DNA of 64,000 nucleotides from an uncultured Lachnospiraceae bacterium (GCA_934437985.1 CAKSBI010000008.1:1-64000), one strand, 5' to 3'; positions 54,295-63,910 are shown, counted from the stretch's first letter. Program-made: numbers and translations. Notes: generated by a model not told the origin, from the letters alone.

Positions 54295-57200
54295 ATGAAC
54301 AACAAAAGTAAGGTGTTAAGCCCTGCAGAGGCCAAAGAGAAGCAGGAGAGGTTATTAGGTCTTCTTCTCCTTATGGTTGCGGCATTTATTACGCATGTTA
54401 TATTTGCTGCTGCCTATATAGGATATGAAGTCGATATGCACTGTTTTTCATGGTGGTCGGATGCGGTATTTGAAAATGGTGTGGGTAAGTTCTATTCTCT
54501 TGATGCGTTCACTGATTATCCACCGGGATATATGTATGTGTTATATATTATTGGTTTTCTGAGAAAGATTACAGGACTTACCGGACTTACACCGGCAGCA
54601 TGTGTACTGCTTAAGATGCCGGCAATGTTTTGTGATCTTGGAATCGGATATGTGGTATTCAGGGTTGCTTCAAGATATACCGGCAATATGTATGCATTAC
54701 TGATTTCAGCAGCATTCATGTTCAATCCGGCTGTTATTATTAACTCTGCGACATGGGGACAGGTTGATGCAGTATTTACTCTGTTCGTTGTACTTATGTG
54801 TTATTTTGTTACAGAAAAAAAGCTTCCGGCTGCATATTTTATGCTGGCTGTAGGAATCCTTATTAAGCCGCAGACTCTTATATTTACACCGGTACTTATA
54901 TACGGAATTATTGACCAGGTATTCCTTCATGATTTTACATGGAAGAGAATGTTTAAGGAGCTTGCGATCGGATTATCTGCGATTGCGATATTGTTCCTGC
55001 TTGCTGTTCCGTTTGGCTTAAAGGATGTGTTGTCACAGTATGTTGATACACTTGGTTCTTATAAATACGCATCAGTTAATGCATATAATTTATGGACACT
55101 TTTAGGATTTAACTGGCATAACCAGAATGACTATTTTATGTTTCTGCCATTTAAGACATGGGGAACTGTATTTATATTATTGACGGTTGCTGTTTCGGCA
55201 TGGTTCTGTATCCGTAACAGGGAGTCAGAGTCAAAGTACTATCTTACAGGCGCATTTATCGTTACTTCCGTATTCATGCTTGCCGTACGTATGCATGAGA
55301 GGTATATGTATCCGGCACTTGCGTTGCTGCTCGTGGCATGTGCGGTCAAAAGGAAAAAAGAATACTTTATTGCATATGGTGCGTTGTCACTTGTCCAGTT
55401 TTTGAATGCATATCATGTATTATTCTATTATGACCCTGACACATATGATTTTGATAATCCTGTTATATATACGATTGCCGGGCTCAGCATATGTGCATTT
55501 GCATATTTTGTATTCGTTATATTATCAAAGGCAAAGGAGCCGAGGGCACTTACGGCGGGCGAAGCTGCAGAAGCTGCAGAGCGTAACAGACAGGCTAATA
55601 AAAAGAATAACAGGAATGCAGGTAATAAAAATAATAATAACAGGGCTTCCGGCAATAATGTGGCTTCGACAGCAAAAGAGCCCTTCTGGAAGATAAGGCT
55701 TTCGGAGATTATTCCAAAGTGGAGTCTGCGTGATACCGTCATTGTGTCTGTGATCACGTTAGTGTATGCATGCATTGCTTTTTATAACCTTGGAGATATG
55801 GATGCACCGCAGACATTCTGGAAGAGTGAGGAGCTTGACAGTGAGATAGTTCTTGATTTTGGAAAAGAAGTTCAATTTGAGAAGATGTTTAATTATCTCG
55901 GCTATTATGAGAACAGAAAGTTTGAGGTATACACTTCCATGGACGGGAATGACTGGACGAAGCTTCAGCTTGGAGAGTCATCGGAGGATGAAGATGCAGA
56001 CGATTCAAATGACCCGGCATGGATGAACATAGGCAGCGTATTCTGCTGGAATGAGCAGGCTTTCAGCTATAATACACGGTTTGTTAAGTTTATATCAAAG
56101 AGTGACCTGTCCGTTATTATGGAAATGATGTTCTATGACAGGTCAGGTAATGTTGTTACACCTGTTAATACTGCAGATTACCCTGAATTATTTGATGAGC
56201 AGGATATCTTTGACGGTAAAAAGACATTCATGAACAGTACTTATTTTGATGAAATCTATCATGCACGTACTGCATATGAGATGATCCATGGTCTGTACTG
56301 TTATGAGAATACACATCCGCCGCTTGGAAAAGCAATTATGGCAATAGGAATTCTTATATTCGGAATGTGTCCTTTCGGATGGAGATTCATGGGAACACTG
56401 ATTGGTGTACTTATGATTCCTGTAATATATCTGCTTGGACGCAGACTTACGAAAAGTACATGGTTTGCTGCAGTCACTACGTTGTTGCTGACGTTTGATT
56501 TCATGCATTTTGCGCAGACAAGAATTGCAACAATTGATGTGTATGTAACATTCTTTATAATGCTGATGTATTACTTTATGCTCAGATATTACCAGATGAG
56601 CTTTTATGATACACCGCTTAAGAAGACATTTATTCCTCTTGCACTTTCAGGAGCCTGTATGGGTCTTGCATGTGCAAGTAAATGGACAGGTGTATATGGA
56701 GGAGTTGGACTGGCGGTTGTATTTGGTGTTGTAATGCTTAGGAGATATATGGAATACAGGACAGCACTTAAGAACCCGAAGGGTGAAGTGGTTGATGAAG
56801 GGACTGACAGGAGAATTTCACATCAGTCGATTATAGAAAGCTACGGACTGAATACGATGAAGACACTTGCATTCTGTGTTGTAGTGTTTGTAGTTGTACC
56901 TATAATCATATATGCATGCTCATATATACCATTTAATGATATGGGCGCACAGGATCGTCAGAGTAACAGTCCATTTATTGAAAAGGTATTGAATAACCAG
57001 ACTTCTATGTACAATTATCATTCAACACTTGAGGCAACGCACCCTTATGAATCAACATGGTATCAGTGGCCGGTAATGACAAGGCCTATACTGTATTATC
57101 TTGAGGCTGTTGATGATATTTATAAGTCAGGAATAAGCTCATTTGGTAATCCGCTTGTATGGTGGGTTGGTATTATAGCCTTTGTATTTATGCTGTATCT

Positions 57201-57519
57201 TATATTTAAGGAAAAGGACAGGATAGCACTATTCATTACAATTGGATATCTTGCGGAATATCTGCCGTGGATGCTTGTAAGCAGGTGTACATTTATATAC
57301 CATTATTTTCCGAGTGTTCCGTTCGTCGTTATGATGATCGGATATGGAATATATAAGATGGTTAAAAAAGCCCCAAAAGCAAAATATGCAGTATATGTAT
57401 ATGCTGCAGCGGTTATTGGACTGTTTTTCGCATTTTATCCTGTACTTTCAGGAGCACCATGCACTATTGAGTATGCAAAAATGCTTAAGTGGATTGATAC
57501 ATGGGTATTATTATTCTAA
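54295..57519 (+). CDS. Double membrane glycosyltransferase: GT-C half, discoidin-like domain, PMT half
   Basis: The 1074-residue protein has two multi-pass GT-C type halves. The first (about 15-420) has an early acidic pair in YIGYEVDMHCFSWW and TWGQVDAVFT, as in lipid-linked mannosyl or glucosyl transferases. An Asn/Lys-rich linker (about 435-460) and a membrane helix lead to a discoidin-like sandwich (about 500-640, FWKSEELDSEIVLDFGKEV). The second half (about 655-1074) is a PMT-type protein O-mannosyltransferase with FDEIYHARTAYEM and ENTHPPLGK. It probably transfers sugar from a polyprenyl carrier to exported proteins or wall polymers. The acceptor is unknown. GAGAGGAG precedes the ATG. 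Confidence 0.85.
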   Translation: MNNKSKVLSPAEAKEKQERLLGLLLLMVAAFITHVIFAAAYIGYEVDMHCFSWWSDAVFENGVGKFYSLDAFTDYPPGYMYVLYIIGFLRKITGLTGLTPAACVLLKMPAMFCDLGIGYVVFRVASRYTGNMYALLISAAFMFNPAVIINSATWGQVDAVFTLFVVLMCYFVTEKKLPAAYFMLAVGILIKPQTLIFTPVLIYGIIDQVFLHDFTWKRMFKELAIGLSAIAILFLLAVPFGLKDVLSQYVDTLGSYKYASVNAYNLWTLLGFNWHNQNDYFMFLPFKTWGTVFILLTVAVSAWFCIRNRESESKYYLTGAFIVTSVFMLAVRMHERYMYPALALLLVACAVKRKKEYFIAYGALSLVQFLNAYHVLFYYDPDTYDFDNPVIYTIAGLSICAFAYFVFVILSKAKEPRALTAGEAAEAAERNRQANKKNNRNAGNKNNNNRASGNNVASTAKEPFWKIRLSEIIPKWSLRDTVIVSVITLVYACIAFYNLGDMDAPQTFWKSEELDSEIVLDFGKEVQFEKMFNYLGYYENRKFEVYTSMDGNDWTKLQLGESSEDEDADDSNDPAWMNIGSVFCWNEQAFSYNTRFVKFISKSDLSVIMEMMFYDRSGNVVTPVNTADYPELFDEQDIFDGKKTFMNSTYFDEIYHARTAYEMIHGLYCYENTHPPLGKAIMAIGILIFGMCPFGWRFMGTLIGVLMIPVIYLLGRRLTKSTWFAAVTTLLLTFDFMHFAQTRIATIDVYVTFFIMLMYYFMLRYYQMSFYDTPLKKTFIPLALSGACMGLACASKWTGVYGGVGLAVVFGVVMLRRYMEYRTALKNPKGEVVDEGTDRRISHQSIIESYGLNTMKTLAFCVVVFVVVPIIIYACSYIPFNDMGAQDRQSNSPFIEKVLNNQTSMYNYHSTLEATHPYESTWYQWPVMTRPILYYLEAVDDIYKSGISSFGNPLVWWVGIIAFVFMLYLIFKEKDRIALFITIGYLAEYLPWMLVSRCTFIYHYFPSVPFVVMMIGYGIYKMVKKAPKAKYAVYVYAAAVIGLFFAFYPVLSGAPCTIEYAKMLKWIDTWVLLF

Positions 57520-57575
57520 AGAGAATATGTATAAGAAGTATTAATTATAATATGAGATTGAAAGGTTGACGGTAT

Positions 57576-58976
57576 ATGTCATATATCAATGATATCAAGA
57601 AGTTAAGATATAGTGAAGACGCTGATATGAAGCTTACCAGGCTTGGTGTGGCAATGACGGAGAATTATCACAGGTCGTCGCTTTTAGAGATTGTCATGGA
57701 GTATTTTACGTTATGTGAAATGCTTTCTGAGAGTCTTAATCCTGAACTTGAAAATGCTGCCGTAGAACTTGATGTGATTCATTCAGCTGTCAAAAGGATA
57801 GCAGATGGGGATAATGTTGCAGGCTGTATTGATGAGTATGCCGGGATACGGAAAATTATTACCGATAAAATGAATATTGTCACGGCATATGTGGACAGAT
57901 TCCTTGTATTTGAATATATACTTGACAGACAGGCTCCGGCATTTAATATGAGCCGGGGTGAGCTTGAGGCAGAGTATGGCGGATTTGACGCAGTTAATTA
58001 TACAAAGGAGCTTCTGCAGTATATATTTGGCAGTAAGGATAATATGGTTGTTAACGAGAGACTGCATGAGGTGCTTGAGTGCATACCTGTGAGAATGTCA
58101 AGAAAGAAGTATCTTGGGCTTGTTGAGAGCGGTCTGAATCTGTACGAAGGATCTGATAAGGCATCGTTTGACGAATATGTATATATGCTCAGGACATCAT
58201 CAATGCTTTATGAGTGTCAGAGTGATGCAGGGGAATTTGAAGGTTTTGCTGAATTATATGAAGAGCTGATGAATACAGATTATCAGAACCTGGGTGCAGA
58301 CCATTATAGAATATTAAGTGATAAGCTTTATAATGCAACAGTAGCATTAAGTAACATGTCAGATGTATATATGTGCCTGCAGAAGCTTGTCAATATGCTG
58401 TATATATATGCCCTTAATGATTCTGCAGTTGAAGAAGATATGGAATATGTGGCAACATGCAGGGACATTCTTGCAGGACTGTATGTGGCTGCCGGAGATG
58501 AGAAGCTTGATGTGATGTCACTTGAAGAGGGGCTTGTCAGGCTTGAAGGATATATGGAAAAGCTCTATGAAGAGCGTGAAGTGCTTGTTCCGCTTATTGA
58601 GGAGATGGAGCTTGCATATGATGATAAGATCAGTGAGCTTGGTCTTTTGGAATGTTATAAGAAGCTGTCTGTGTCAGGCAGGCTTATGAATGGATTATTT
58701 GCCGACGTAGAGGATACGCAGTATGAGGAGACAACCGTAGAATACGCTATGGCAGAGAGTGCAAGACTTCTTGAGGATCTGGAAAGGCTGATAAAGAACA
58801 GCAGCAGGCATGTCGTAAGGGCTGTTATTGCTCTTACAATGGGAAAACTGCCTATGCCATTTACATCTTCGGATGATATAAAAGATTACATACTTAATGC
58901 ATTTGAACATTGTGGCGATAAGGCAGAGATAGTGGCTGTTAAGAGGATGATAGACGATATGGTTATATCAGTGTGA
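57576..58976 (+). CDS. Large alpha-helical protein of unknown function
   Basis: The 466-residue protein is rich in Glu, Leu, Met and Tyr and appears all helical, without membrane segments, signal peptide, cysteine clusters or recognisable catalytic motifs. The helices have heptad-like spacing (VLVPLIEEMELAYDDKISEL). A GAAAGG ribosome site precedes the ATG. It follows the glycosyltransferase by 56 bases and precedes another unknown gene by about 30, so the three may be expressed together. Confidence 0.72.
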   Translation: MSYINDIKKLRYSEDADMKLTRLGVAMTENYHRSSLLEIVMEYFTLCEMLSESLNPELENAAVELDVIHSAVKRIADGDNVAGCIDEYAGIRKIITDKMNIVTAYVDRFLVFEYILDRQAPAFNMSRGELEAEYGGFDAVNYTKELLQYIFGSKDNMVVNERLHEVLECIPVRMSRKKYLGLVESGLNLYEGSDKASFDEYVYMLRTSSMLYECQSDAGEFEGFAELYEELMNTDYQNLGADHYRILSDKLYNATVALSNMSDVYMCLQKLVNMLYIYALNDSAVEEDMEYVATCRDILAGLYVAAGDEKLDVMSLEEGLVRLEGYMEKLYEEREVLVPLIEEMELAYDDKISELGLLECYKKLSVSGRLMNGLFADVEDTQYEETTVEYAMAESARLLEDLERLIKNSSRHVVRAVIALTMGKLPMPFTSSDDIKDYILNAFEHCGDKAEIVAVKRMIDDMVISV

Positions 58977-59009
58977 TAATGGGCTTATGGCAGATGGAGT
59001 GTGTGTAAA

Positions 59010-59333
59010 TTGTTAGAATGGCATCGTAATATGTATATGGATGAGGTTGTTGCATCAGAGCCGGAAAGGTATAAGCGGCTGGTTTCGGATGACAGGTTGT
59101 GTATTCCGGCAATATATTGTGTTACTCTTGCGTCTAATAAAGACAATCTGCTGGATATAATATCCTGTAATGAATTGTTATTCTCACATTACAGGCGTAA
59201 CAGCATACCGGTTGTCGGGCTTGCTGCTTCATACAGAAATGCCACCGGGCTTGTCATGGATATTGTTCTTGATGCATACCGTTCGACCGGAACTTATAAT
59301 GTCCGCCGCTTTTTCAATCTGCAGGGAATGTAG
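59010..59333 (+). CDS. Hypothetical small protein
   Basis: The 107-residue protein has mixed alpha/beta character (PAIYCVTLASNKDNLLDII, RRNSIPVVGLAASYRNA) and ends in VRRFFNLQGM. GGAG at 58996-58999 fits a TTG start at 59010 better than the GTG at 59001. I recognise no family; the size and position next to the large helical protein suggest a shared process. Confidence 0.65.
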   Translation: MLEWHRNMYMDEVVASEPERYKRLVSDDRLCIPAIYCVTLASNKDNLLDIISCNELLFSHYRRNSIPVVGLAASYRNATGLVMDIVLDAYRSTGTYNVRRFFNLQGM

Positions 59334-59417
59334 AATGTGGAATGTTATGCGTGCCGGCAGGACGTGGAATCGCCATACCCAGCCGGTACCGGGAATTAAA
59401 CAGGATGTGGTTAATAA

Positions 59418-60401
59418 TTGCATGTGATTTTGTTAATATTAAAAATAATAGGGATTGCATTGCTGGTAATCCTAGGAATTCTGGTCACGCTTGCGGTGCT
59501 TGTTCTGTTTTCGCCGGTAAGGTACAGGTTTCTGGCTGTATTTCCTGAAAAAAAGATTACAGCACGGTTTCGGTGGCTTGCGGGTATCGTGTCACTTTCC
59601 ATATGGTATCCGGATAGTGGCAGAAGCTACAGTTTCAGGATATTCGGAATCTCATTTAACCGGTTGGCCGGCCGGTTTCTGAAGAATACCGGGGGCGATG
59701 CCGCCACAGAAAGCAGTAATGCCGAAGAAAGCAGTGATGTCGAAGAAAGCAGTGATGTCGAAGAAAGCAGTGATGTCGAAGAATGCAGTGATGCCACGGA
59801 AAGCCGTAATGCTGACAAACAAAGTATAATGGATAAACAGAGTAATACCGAAGGACAGGAAGTACCTGGAGAATCTATTAAACAGGAAGAATATGACAAT
59901 AAAAGCATCCGGAAATCTGACAGCCCAAAAGAAAAAACAGAAGATAAAGATACAAAAAAAATAAAGGGAAAAGCAAGTGATATCCACCATAAGATAAAAA
60001 GAGTTAAAGCTGGTATAAAAAAAGTCTTTCTGGCATTACGTAATCAGGACAATATGGTGGCTGCAAAAGTTATAAAAGACAGAATCATATTATTGTTAAA
60101 GCACTTGAAACCTAAGAAGATATATGCGAATATGATTATTGGAACCGGTGATCCGTGTAATACAGGTCTGTTGTTCGGCGGAATAAGCATCCTGATGGGA
60201 CTGTGGCCGGGGGATTATACGTTTGTGCCTGATTTTGATAATAAAGTCATTGAAGGCAAAGCATATTGTAAAGGACGTATCAGGGTATCGGTATTACTTT
60301 ACCATGTGATTAAGTTATTGCTTGATGATACGGTTAAAAAAGCTTGGAAACATACATCAAAAGGTATACGCCGTAAGGCAGGAAATGGAGGTAACAGGTA
60401 A
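59418..60401 (+). CDS. DUF2953 protein (YtfI-like), with hexapeptide repeats
   Basis: The 327-residue protein has an N-terminal membrane helix, the DUF2953 pattern (LVLFSPVRYRFLAVF early; ANMIIGTGDPCNTGLLFGGI late) and a variable charged middle including four SSDVEE-type repeats. DUF2953 genes precede ytfJ/gerW in many spore formers, as here, where the stop overlaps the next ATG by one base. The start is a TTG at 59418 after AGGATG, or a GTG two codons later. Its role in sporulation is inferred from this pairing. Confidence 0.8.
   Translation: MHVILLILKIIGIALLVILGILVTLAVLVLFSPVRYRFLAVFPEKKITARFRWLAGIVSLSIWYPDSGRSYSFRIFGISFNRLAGRFLKNTGGDAATESSNAEESSDVEESSDVEESSDVEECSDATESRNADKQSIMDKQSNTEGQEVPGESIKQEEYDNKSIRKSDSPKEKTEDKDTKKIKGKASDIHHKIKRVKAGIKKVFLALRNQDNMVAAKVIKDRIILLLKHLKPKKIYANMIIGTGDPCNTGLLFGGISILMGLWPGDYTFVPDFDNKVIEGKAYCKGRIRVSVLLYHVIKLLLDDTVKKAWKHTSKGIRRKAGNGGNR
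59724..59795 (+). repeat. 18-bp tandem repeats in the DUF2953 gene
   Basis: Four in-frame units, three identical and the last slightly changed, encode six residues each (EESSDV) in the variable middle of the protein. Confidence 0.9.
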
Positions 60402-60787
60402 TGGAAGAAAAGAAGAGTACTCAGTTCACAGCAACAGTTGAATCGTTATTTAAGGGAATGGACAGCTTTATTACAAGTAAGACAGTTGTGGGAGATGCAA
60501 TTAATGTGGGAGATGGAACGGTAATACTTCCGCTTGTAGATGTATCATTTGGTGTGGCCGCAGGTGCATTTGTTAATGGTGATGCAAAGAAGAATAACGG
60601 CGGAGGCGGAATGGGTGGTAAGATTCAGCCGAGTGCAGTTATCGTGATAAAGGACGGCAATGCAAAGCTTGTCAATGTTAAGAATCAGGATGGCCTGACC
60701 AAGATTCTTGATATGGTACCTGATTTTATTAACAGATTTACTTCAAAGGATGAAGATAAGAAAGATGAGGAAAAAGAAAAAGAATAG
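60401..60787 (+). CDS. ytfJ: Spore protein GerW family (YtfJ)
   Basis: The 128-residue protein matches the YtfJ/GerW family: ESLFKGMDSF near the start, then VVGDAINVGDGTVILPLVDV and VSFGVAAGAF, and a Gly-rich GGGGMGGKI loop before IQPSAVIVI. It ends in an acidic/Lys tail. In Bacillus the protein is needed for spore germination or spore integrity. It is translationally coupled to DUF2953. Confidence 0.93.
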   Translation: MEEKKSTQFTATVESLFKGMDSFITSKTVVGDAINVGDGTVILPLVDVSFGVAAGAFVNGDAKKNNGGGGMGGKIQPSAVIVIKDGNAKLVNVKNQDGLTKILDMVPDFINRFTSKDEDKKDEEKEKE

Positions 60788-60828
60788 CAGGAATTGCAAT
60801 ATTGTTAGCAGAAAATATAAAAAAGTAC

Positions 60829-60857
60829 TTGCAAATATGTTCAGCTTTTGTTAGAAT
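60829..60857 (+). promoter_or_regulatory. Promoter of rpmB
   Basis: TTGCAA (60829-60834) and TAGAAT (60852-60857) have a 17-base spacer, about 57 bases before the rpmB ATG. Confidence 0.7.
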
Positions 60858-60913
60858 AATCATGTTTGTGACATATGGGATATGTCAGATTGAGATGTAA
60901 GGAGGTGCTTCAG

Positions 60914-61102
60914 ATGGCAAAATGTGCAATATGCGATAAGGGTGCGCACTTCGGAATTAAGGTGAGCCATTCTCATAGAAGAAATAATCGTATGTGGAAG
61001 TCAAATATCAAGTCAGTTAGAGTTAAGGTTAATGGTGCAACTAAGAAGATGAATGTATGTACAGCATGTCTTCGTTCAGGTAAAGTTGAGAGAGCAATCT
61101 AA
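60914..61102 (+). CDS. rpmB: 50S ribosomal protein L28
   Basis: The 62-residue protein begins MAKCAICDKGAHFGIKVSHS and keeps the zinc-binding Cys pairs (CAIC and CTAC), KSNIKSVRVKVNG and the RSGKVERAI end. AAGGAGG lies at ideal distance from ATG 60914; the in-frame ATG at 60875 is upstream of the ribosome site. Confidence 0.97.
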   Translation: MAKCAICDKGAHFGIKVSHSHRRNNRMWKSNIKSVRVKVNGATKKMNVCTACLRSGKVERAI

Positions 61103-61125
61103 TTTGTTTGATTACAGAGTATGTT

Positions 61126-61169
61126 AATCCCATCATTTTGTATATACAGGATGATGGGATTTCTGTTTT
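61126..61169. terminator. Convergent terminator between rpmB and the small membrane gene
   Basis: AATCCCATCAT (61126-61136) pairs with ATGATGGGATT (61151-61161), followed by TCTGTTTT. It serves rpmB on the plus strand and lies right after the minus-strand small gene. Confidence 0.8.
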
Positions 61170-61311
61170 ATTTACAGGAAGTGAACAGATTATAGCCGAG
61201 AACAAGGCATAATATGATAATGAGTAATGCAATTAACCAGTTGTGGATCAGCAGCATGAGTATCATGCCGATTGCTATCCATAACAAAATGAAACCAATT
61301 ACTTTTTTCAT
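61168..61311 (-). CDS. Small membrane protein
   Basis: The 47-residue frame on the minus strand starts at ATG 61311-61309 after AGGTGAT. It encodes two hydrophobic helices (VIGFILLWIAIGMILMLLI and LIALLIIILCLVLGY) with a short HNW turn and ends FTSCK. The good ribosome site and clean hydrophobic pattern favour a real gene. The function is unknown. Confidence 0.6.
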   Translation of the reverse strand: MKKVIGFILLWIAIGMILMLLIHNWLIALLIIILCLVLGYNLFTSCK

Positions 61312-61369
61312 AAAATATCACCTGTGGGTATACTGATAATATTATAGTATATGCGTTAATATGAAATAA

Positions 61370-61447
61370 TTGCTTTTTGGGTTATAATCAGTTATAATAT
61401 ATAGGATTATTTTTTTAGATTATATCCTTAAGAGCATATTCTTAAGG
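61370..61447 (+). promoter_or_regulatory. Promoter and leader hairpin of the Asp23 gene
   Basis: TTGCTT (61370-61375) and TATAAT (61393-61398) have a 17-base spacer. The leader contains the hairpin CCTTAAG/CTTAAGG (61426-61447) just before the ribosome site, which could influence translation. Confidence 0.6.
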
Positions 61448-61475
61448 TTACAGTTTAATATAAGGAGGGTTTTGT

Positions 61476-61838
61476 ATGAGAGGGCGAATGAATACCGATA
61501 TGGGTAAGATTGTTGTAGATACAGATGTTATTGCCAAGTATGCGGGTGCATCAGCAGTGGAATGTTTCGGAATTGTCGGTATGGCTACTGTCAATGTAAG
61601 GGACGGATTTGCCAAGCTGCTTGGAAAAGATAACCTGGCCAGAGGTGTTGAGGTCAGTATTGAAGATAACAAGCTTAATATAGAACTTAGGATAATAGTT
61701 GCATATGGAGTCAGCATAGCGGCAGTTGCACGTAATCTTATTGACAATGTCAGATATAAGATCGAGCATTTTACCGGAATGACTGTTTCTGATATAACGG
61801 TCAGGGTTGAAGGTGTCAAAGTTATAGATAATGAGTAA
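61476..61838 (+). CDS. Asp23/Gls24 family protein (YloU)
   Basis: The 120-residue protein shows the Asp23/Gls24 pattern: IAKYAGASAVECFGIVGMA, IEDNKLNIELRIIVAYG and a C-terminal VSDITVRVEGV. Members associate with the cell envelope. AAGGAGGG precedes ATG 61476. The order rpmB-yloU-yloV-recG is shared with Bacillus and other Firmicutes. Confidence 0.92.
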   Translation: MRGRMNTDMGKIVVDTDVIAKYAGASAVECFGIVGMATVNVRDGFAKLLGKDNLARGVEVSIEDNKLNIELRIIVAYGVSIAAVARNLIDNVRYKIEHFTGMTVSDITVRVEGVKVIDNE

Positions 61839-61894
61839 TAAGTTGATGGATTTTATCTTGGAAAGAGATGAGTCATGAAGGGAGAATTATTTTC

Positions 61895-63862
61895 ATGAGT
61901 ACTATTAATGCAGTATTGTTGCGTGATTTATTTATTGCAGGTGCAGATGCACTTGATGCTAATAAGGAATATATTAATGAACTTAATGTATTCCCTGTAC
62001 CGGATGGTGATACCGGAACTAATATGACAATGACGATTATGTCGGCAAAGAGGGAAGTGGAGGCAGTAACAGACATAACAATGGAGAGTGTCTGCAAGGC
62101 AATTTCAACCGGTTCATTAAGAGGGGCCAGGGGTAACTCCGGAGTTATACTTTCACAGATACTCCGAGGATTTACAAGAAGTATTAAGGAATTAGAAGAG
62201 CTTGATGTGTCGGATATTGCTGATGCATTTGTTAAGGCTGTTGAGACTGCATATAAGGCGGTAATGAAGCCTAAGGAGGGTACAATCCTTACTGTTGCAA
62301 AGTCAGGTGCGCATATTGCCGCATATCTTGCTGATTATGATGTTGATATTGTGACTTATTCTGAGATGATCAATGAATATATGAGGGAAGTGCTTGATAA
62401 GACACCGGATATGCTTCCGGTCCTTAAGGAAGCCGGAGTGGTTGACTCCGGGGGAGAGGGTCTGCTTGTATTTCTTGAAGGCGTAATTGCGTGCCTTAAG
62501 ACAAAGGTTGACAAGCCGGATAATGCCCCAAAGCCTGACATGACAGGTTTTGACCGTAATGGTTATCTGTCCGGCATCAGTGAAAAAGCATCTAAGGCTG
62601 ATAAGAAGGCACAGGATAAGGAAAAGAAGAAGCAGGATAAAAAACGTACAGAAAAGAAGACAACAGAGAAGATATCTGAAGGAATAGGAAAAATGATCAA
62701 GAAGGTTTCCAAGGCTGATATAAGTACATCTGATATCAGATTCAGATACTGTACAGAATTTATCGTTCTTCTTGAGACAGAATTTGACAGTGACAGGGAA
62801 GAAGAATTTAAGTTATTCCTTGAGGCAATCGGTGATTCTATTGTTGTGGTTGCTGATGATGAGATAGTTAAGGTTCATGTACACACCAATATGCCAGGTA
62901 TTGCTATTCAGAAAGGTCTCACATATGGTTCGCTTACAAGCATGAAGATTGACAACATGCAGGAAGAACATAATGAGAGGCTTGCACTTGACGAAGCGGC
63001 TGCAGCACCGGCCGGATATAATACATCTGCAGTACAGTCTGCAAGTGCCGATAATAATGACACAGCGGAACAGGCAGGCGCAGCATCATATGGGACGGCA
63101 GATGGGCAGCCTGTAAGTGAACCGTCATATGAGGCAGCAGGCGATTCATACGCATCAGAATATGGTTCTGGGACGGATGATAACAGTGACAGCGTGGCCC
63201 GCAGGCCTGTTGGATTCATTGCAGTGTCAGCAGGTGAAGGACTTAGCGAGATATTTGCCGGGCTTGGTGCTGACATAGTTATTGAAGGTGGCCAGACAAT
63301 GAACCCGAGTACAGAGGATATGCTTAATGCCATAGAAAGAATTGATGCAGACAATATATTTATATTACCTAATAATTCAAATATTATACTCGCATCACAG
63401 CAGGCGGGCAGCCTTGTAGAGGATAAGAATGTTATTGTCATACCATCTAAGACTATACCGCAGGGTATTATGGCACTGCTTAATTACATGTCTAACAGAT
63501 CCGTTGAGGATAATGAAAAGGTAATGACAGATGAGATGGCTAATGTCAAGTCCGGTTCCGTGACATATTCTGTGAGAGATACTTCTATTAACGGAATTGA
63601 TATAAAGCAGGGTGACATCATGGGAATCAGTGAGTCACAGATAATGAACGTTGGTGCGCAGGTTATGTCTACAACAGTTGAGCTTGTTGAAAATATGCTT
63701 GATGATGTATCAGAACTTGTATCCCTGTATTATGGTGCTGATACAACGGAGGATGAAGCTAATCTGATTGCTGATGCGGTCAGACGTAAGCATCCTGATG
63801 TTGATGTGGAAGTCCATTATGGTGGGCAGCCGGTATACTATTACTATCTGTCTGTAGAGTAA
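61895..63862 (+). CDS. fakA: Fatty acid kinase catalytic subunit FakA (YloV, DAK2 domain)
   Basis: The 655-residue protein starts with a DAK2 ATP-binding domain (NVFPVPDGDTGTNMTMTI with the Mg-binding Asp residues; SLRGARGNSGVILSQ), a charged linker and middle domain (FRYCTEFIVLLE, VHVHTNMPG), a low-complexity Ala/Ser/Asp stretch (about 365-440) and a C-terminal domain with LPNNSNIILASQQAG. It phosphorylates fatty acids bound to FakB so that they enter phospholipids. The insert of low complexity is longer than usual. GGGAG sets ATG 61895. Confidence 0.92.
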   Translation: MSTINAVLLRDLFIAGADALDANKEYINELNVFPVPDGDTGTNMTMTIMSAKREVEAVTDITMESVCKAISTGSLRGARGNSGVILSQILRGFTRSIKELEELDVSDIADAFVKAVETAYKAVMKPKEGTILTVAKSGAHIAAYLADYDVDIVTYSEMINEYMREVLDKTPDMLPVLKEAGVVDSGGEGLLVFLEGVIACLKTKVDKPDNAPKPDMTGFDRNGYLSGISEKASKADKKAQDKEKKKQDKKRTEKKTTEKISEGIGKMIKKVSKADISTSDIRFRYCTEFIVLLETEFDSDREEEFKLFLEAIGDSIVVVADDEIVKVHVHTNMPGIAIQKGLTYGSLTSMKIDNMQEEHNERLALDEAAAAPAGYNTSAVQSASADNNDTAEQAGAASYGTADGQPVSEPSYEAAGDSYASEYGSGTDDNSDSVARRPVGFIAVSAGEGLSEIFAGLGADIVIEGGQTMNPSTEDMLNAIERIDADNIFILPNNSNIILASQQAGSLVEDKNVIVIPSKTIPQGIMALLNYMSNRSVEDNEKVMTDEMANVKSGSVTYSVRDTSINGIDIKQGDIMGISESQIMNVGAQVMSTTVELVENMLDDVSELVSLYYGADTTEDEANLIADAVRRKHPDVDVEVHYGGQPVYYYYLSVE

Positions 63863-63910
63863 TAAGTATAACTAATATGAATATAAGGCGGTTAACTGAT
63901 GGAGGTTATC

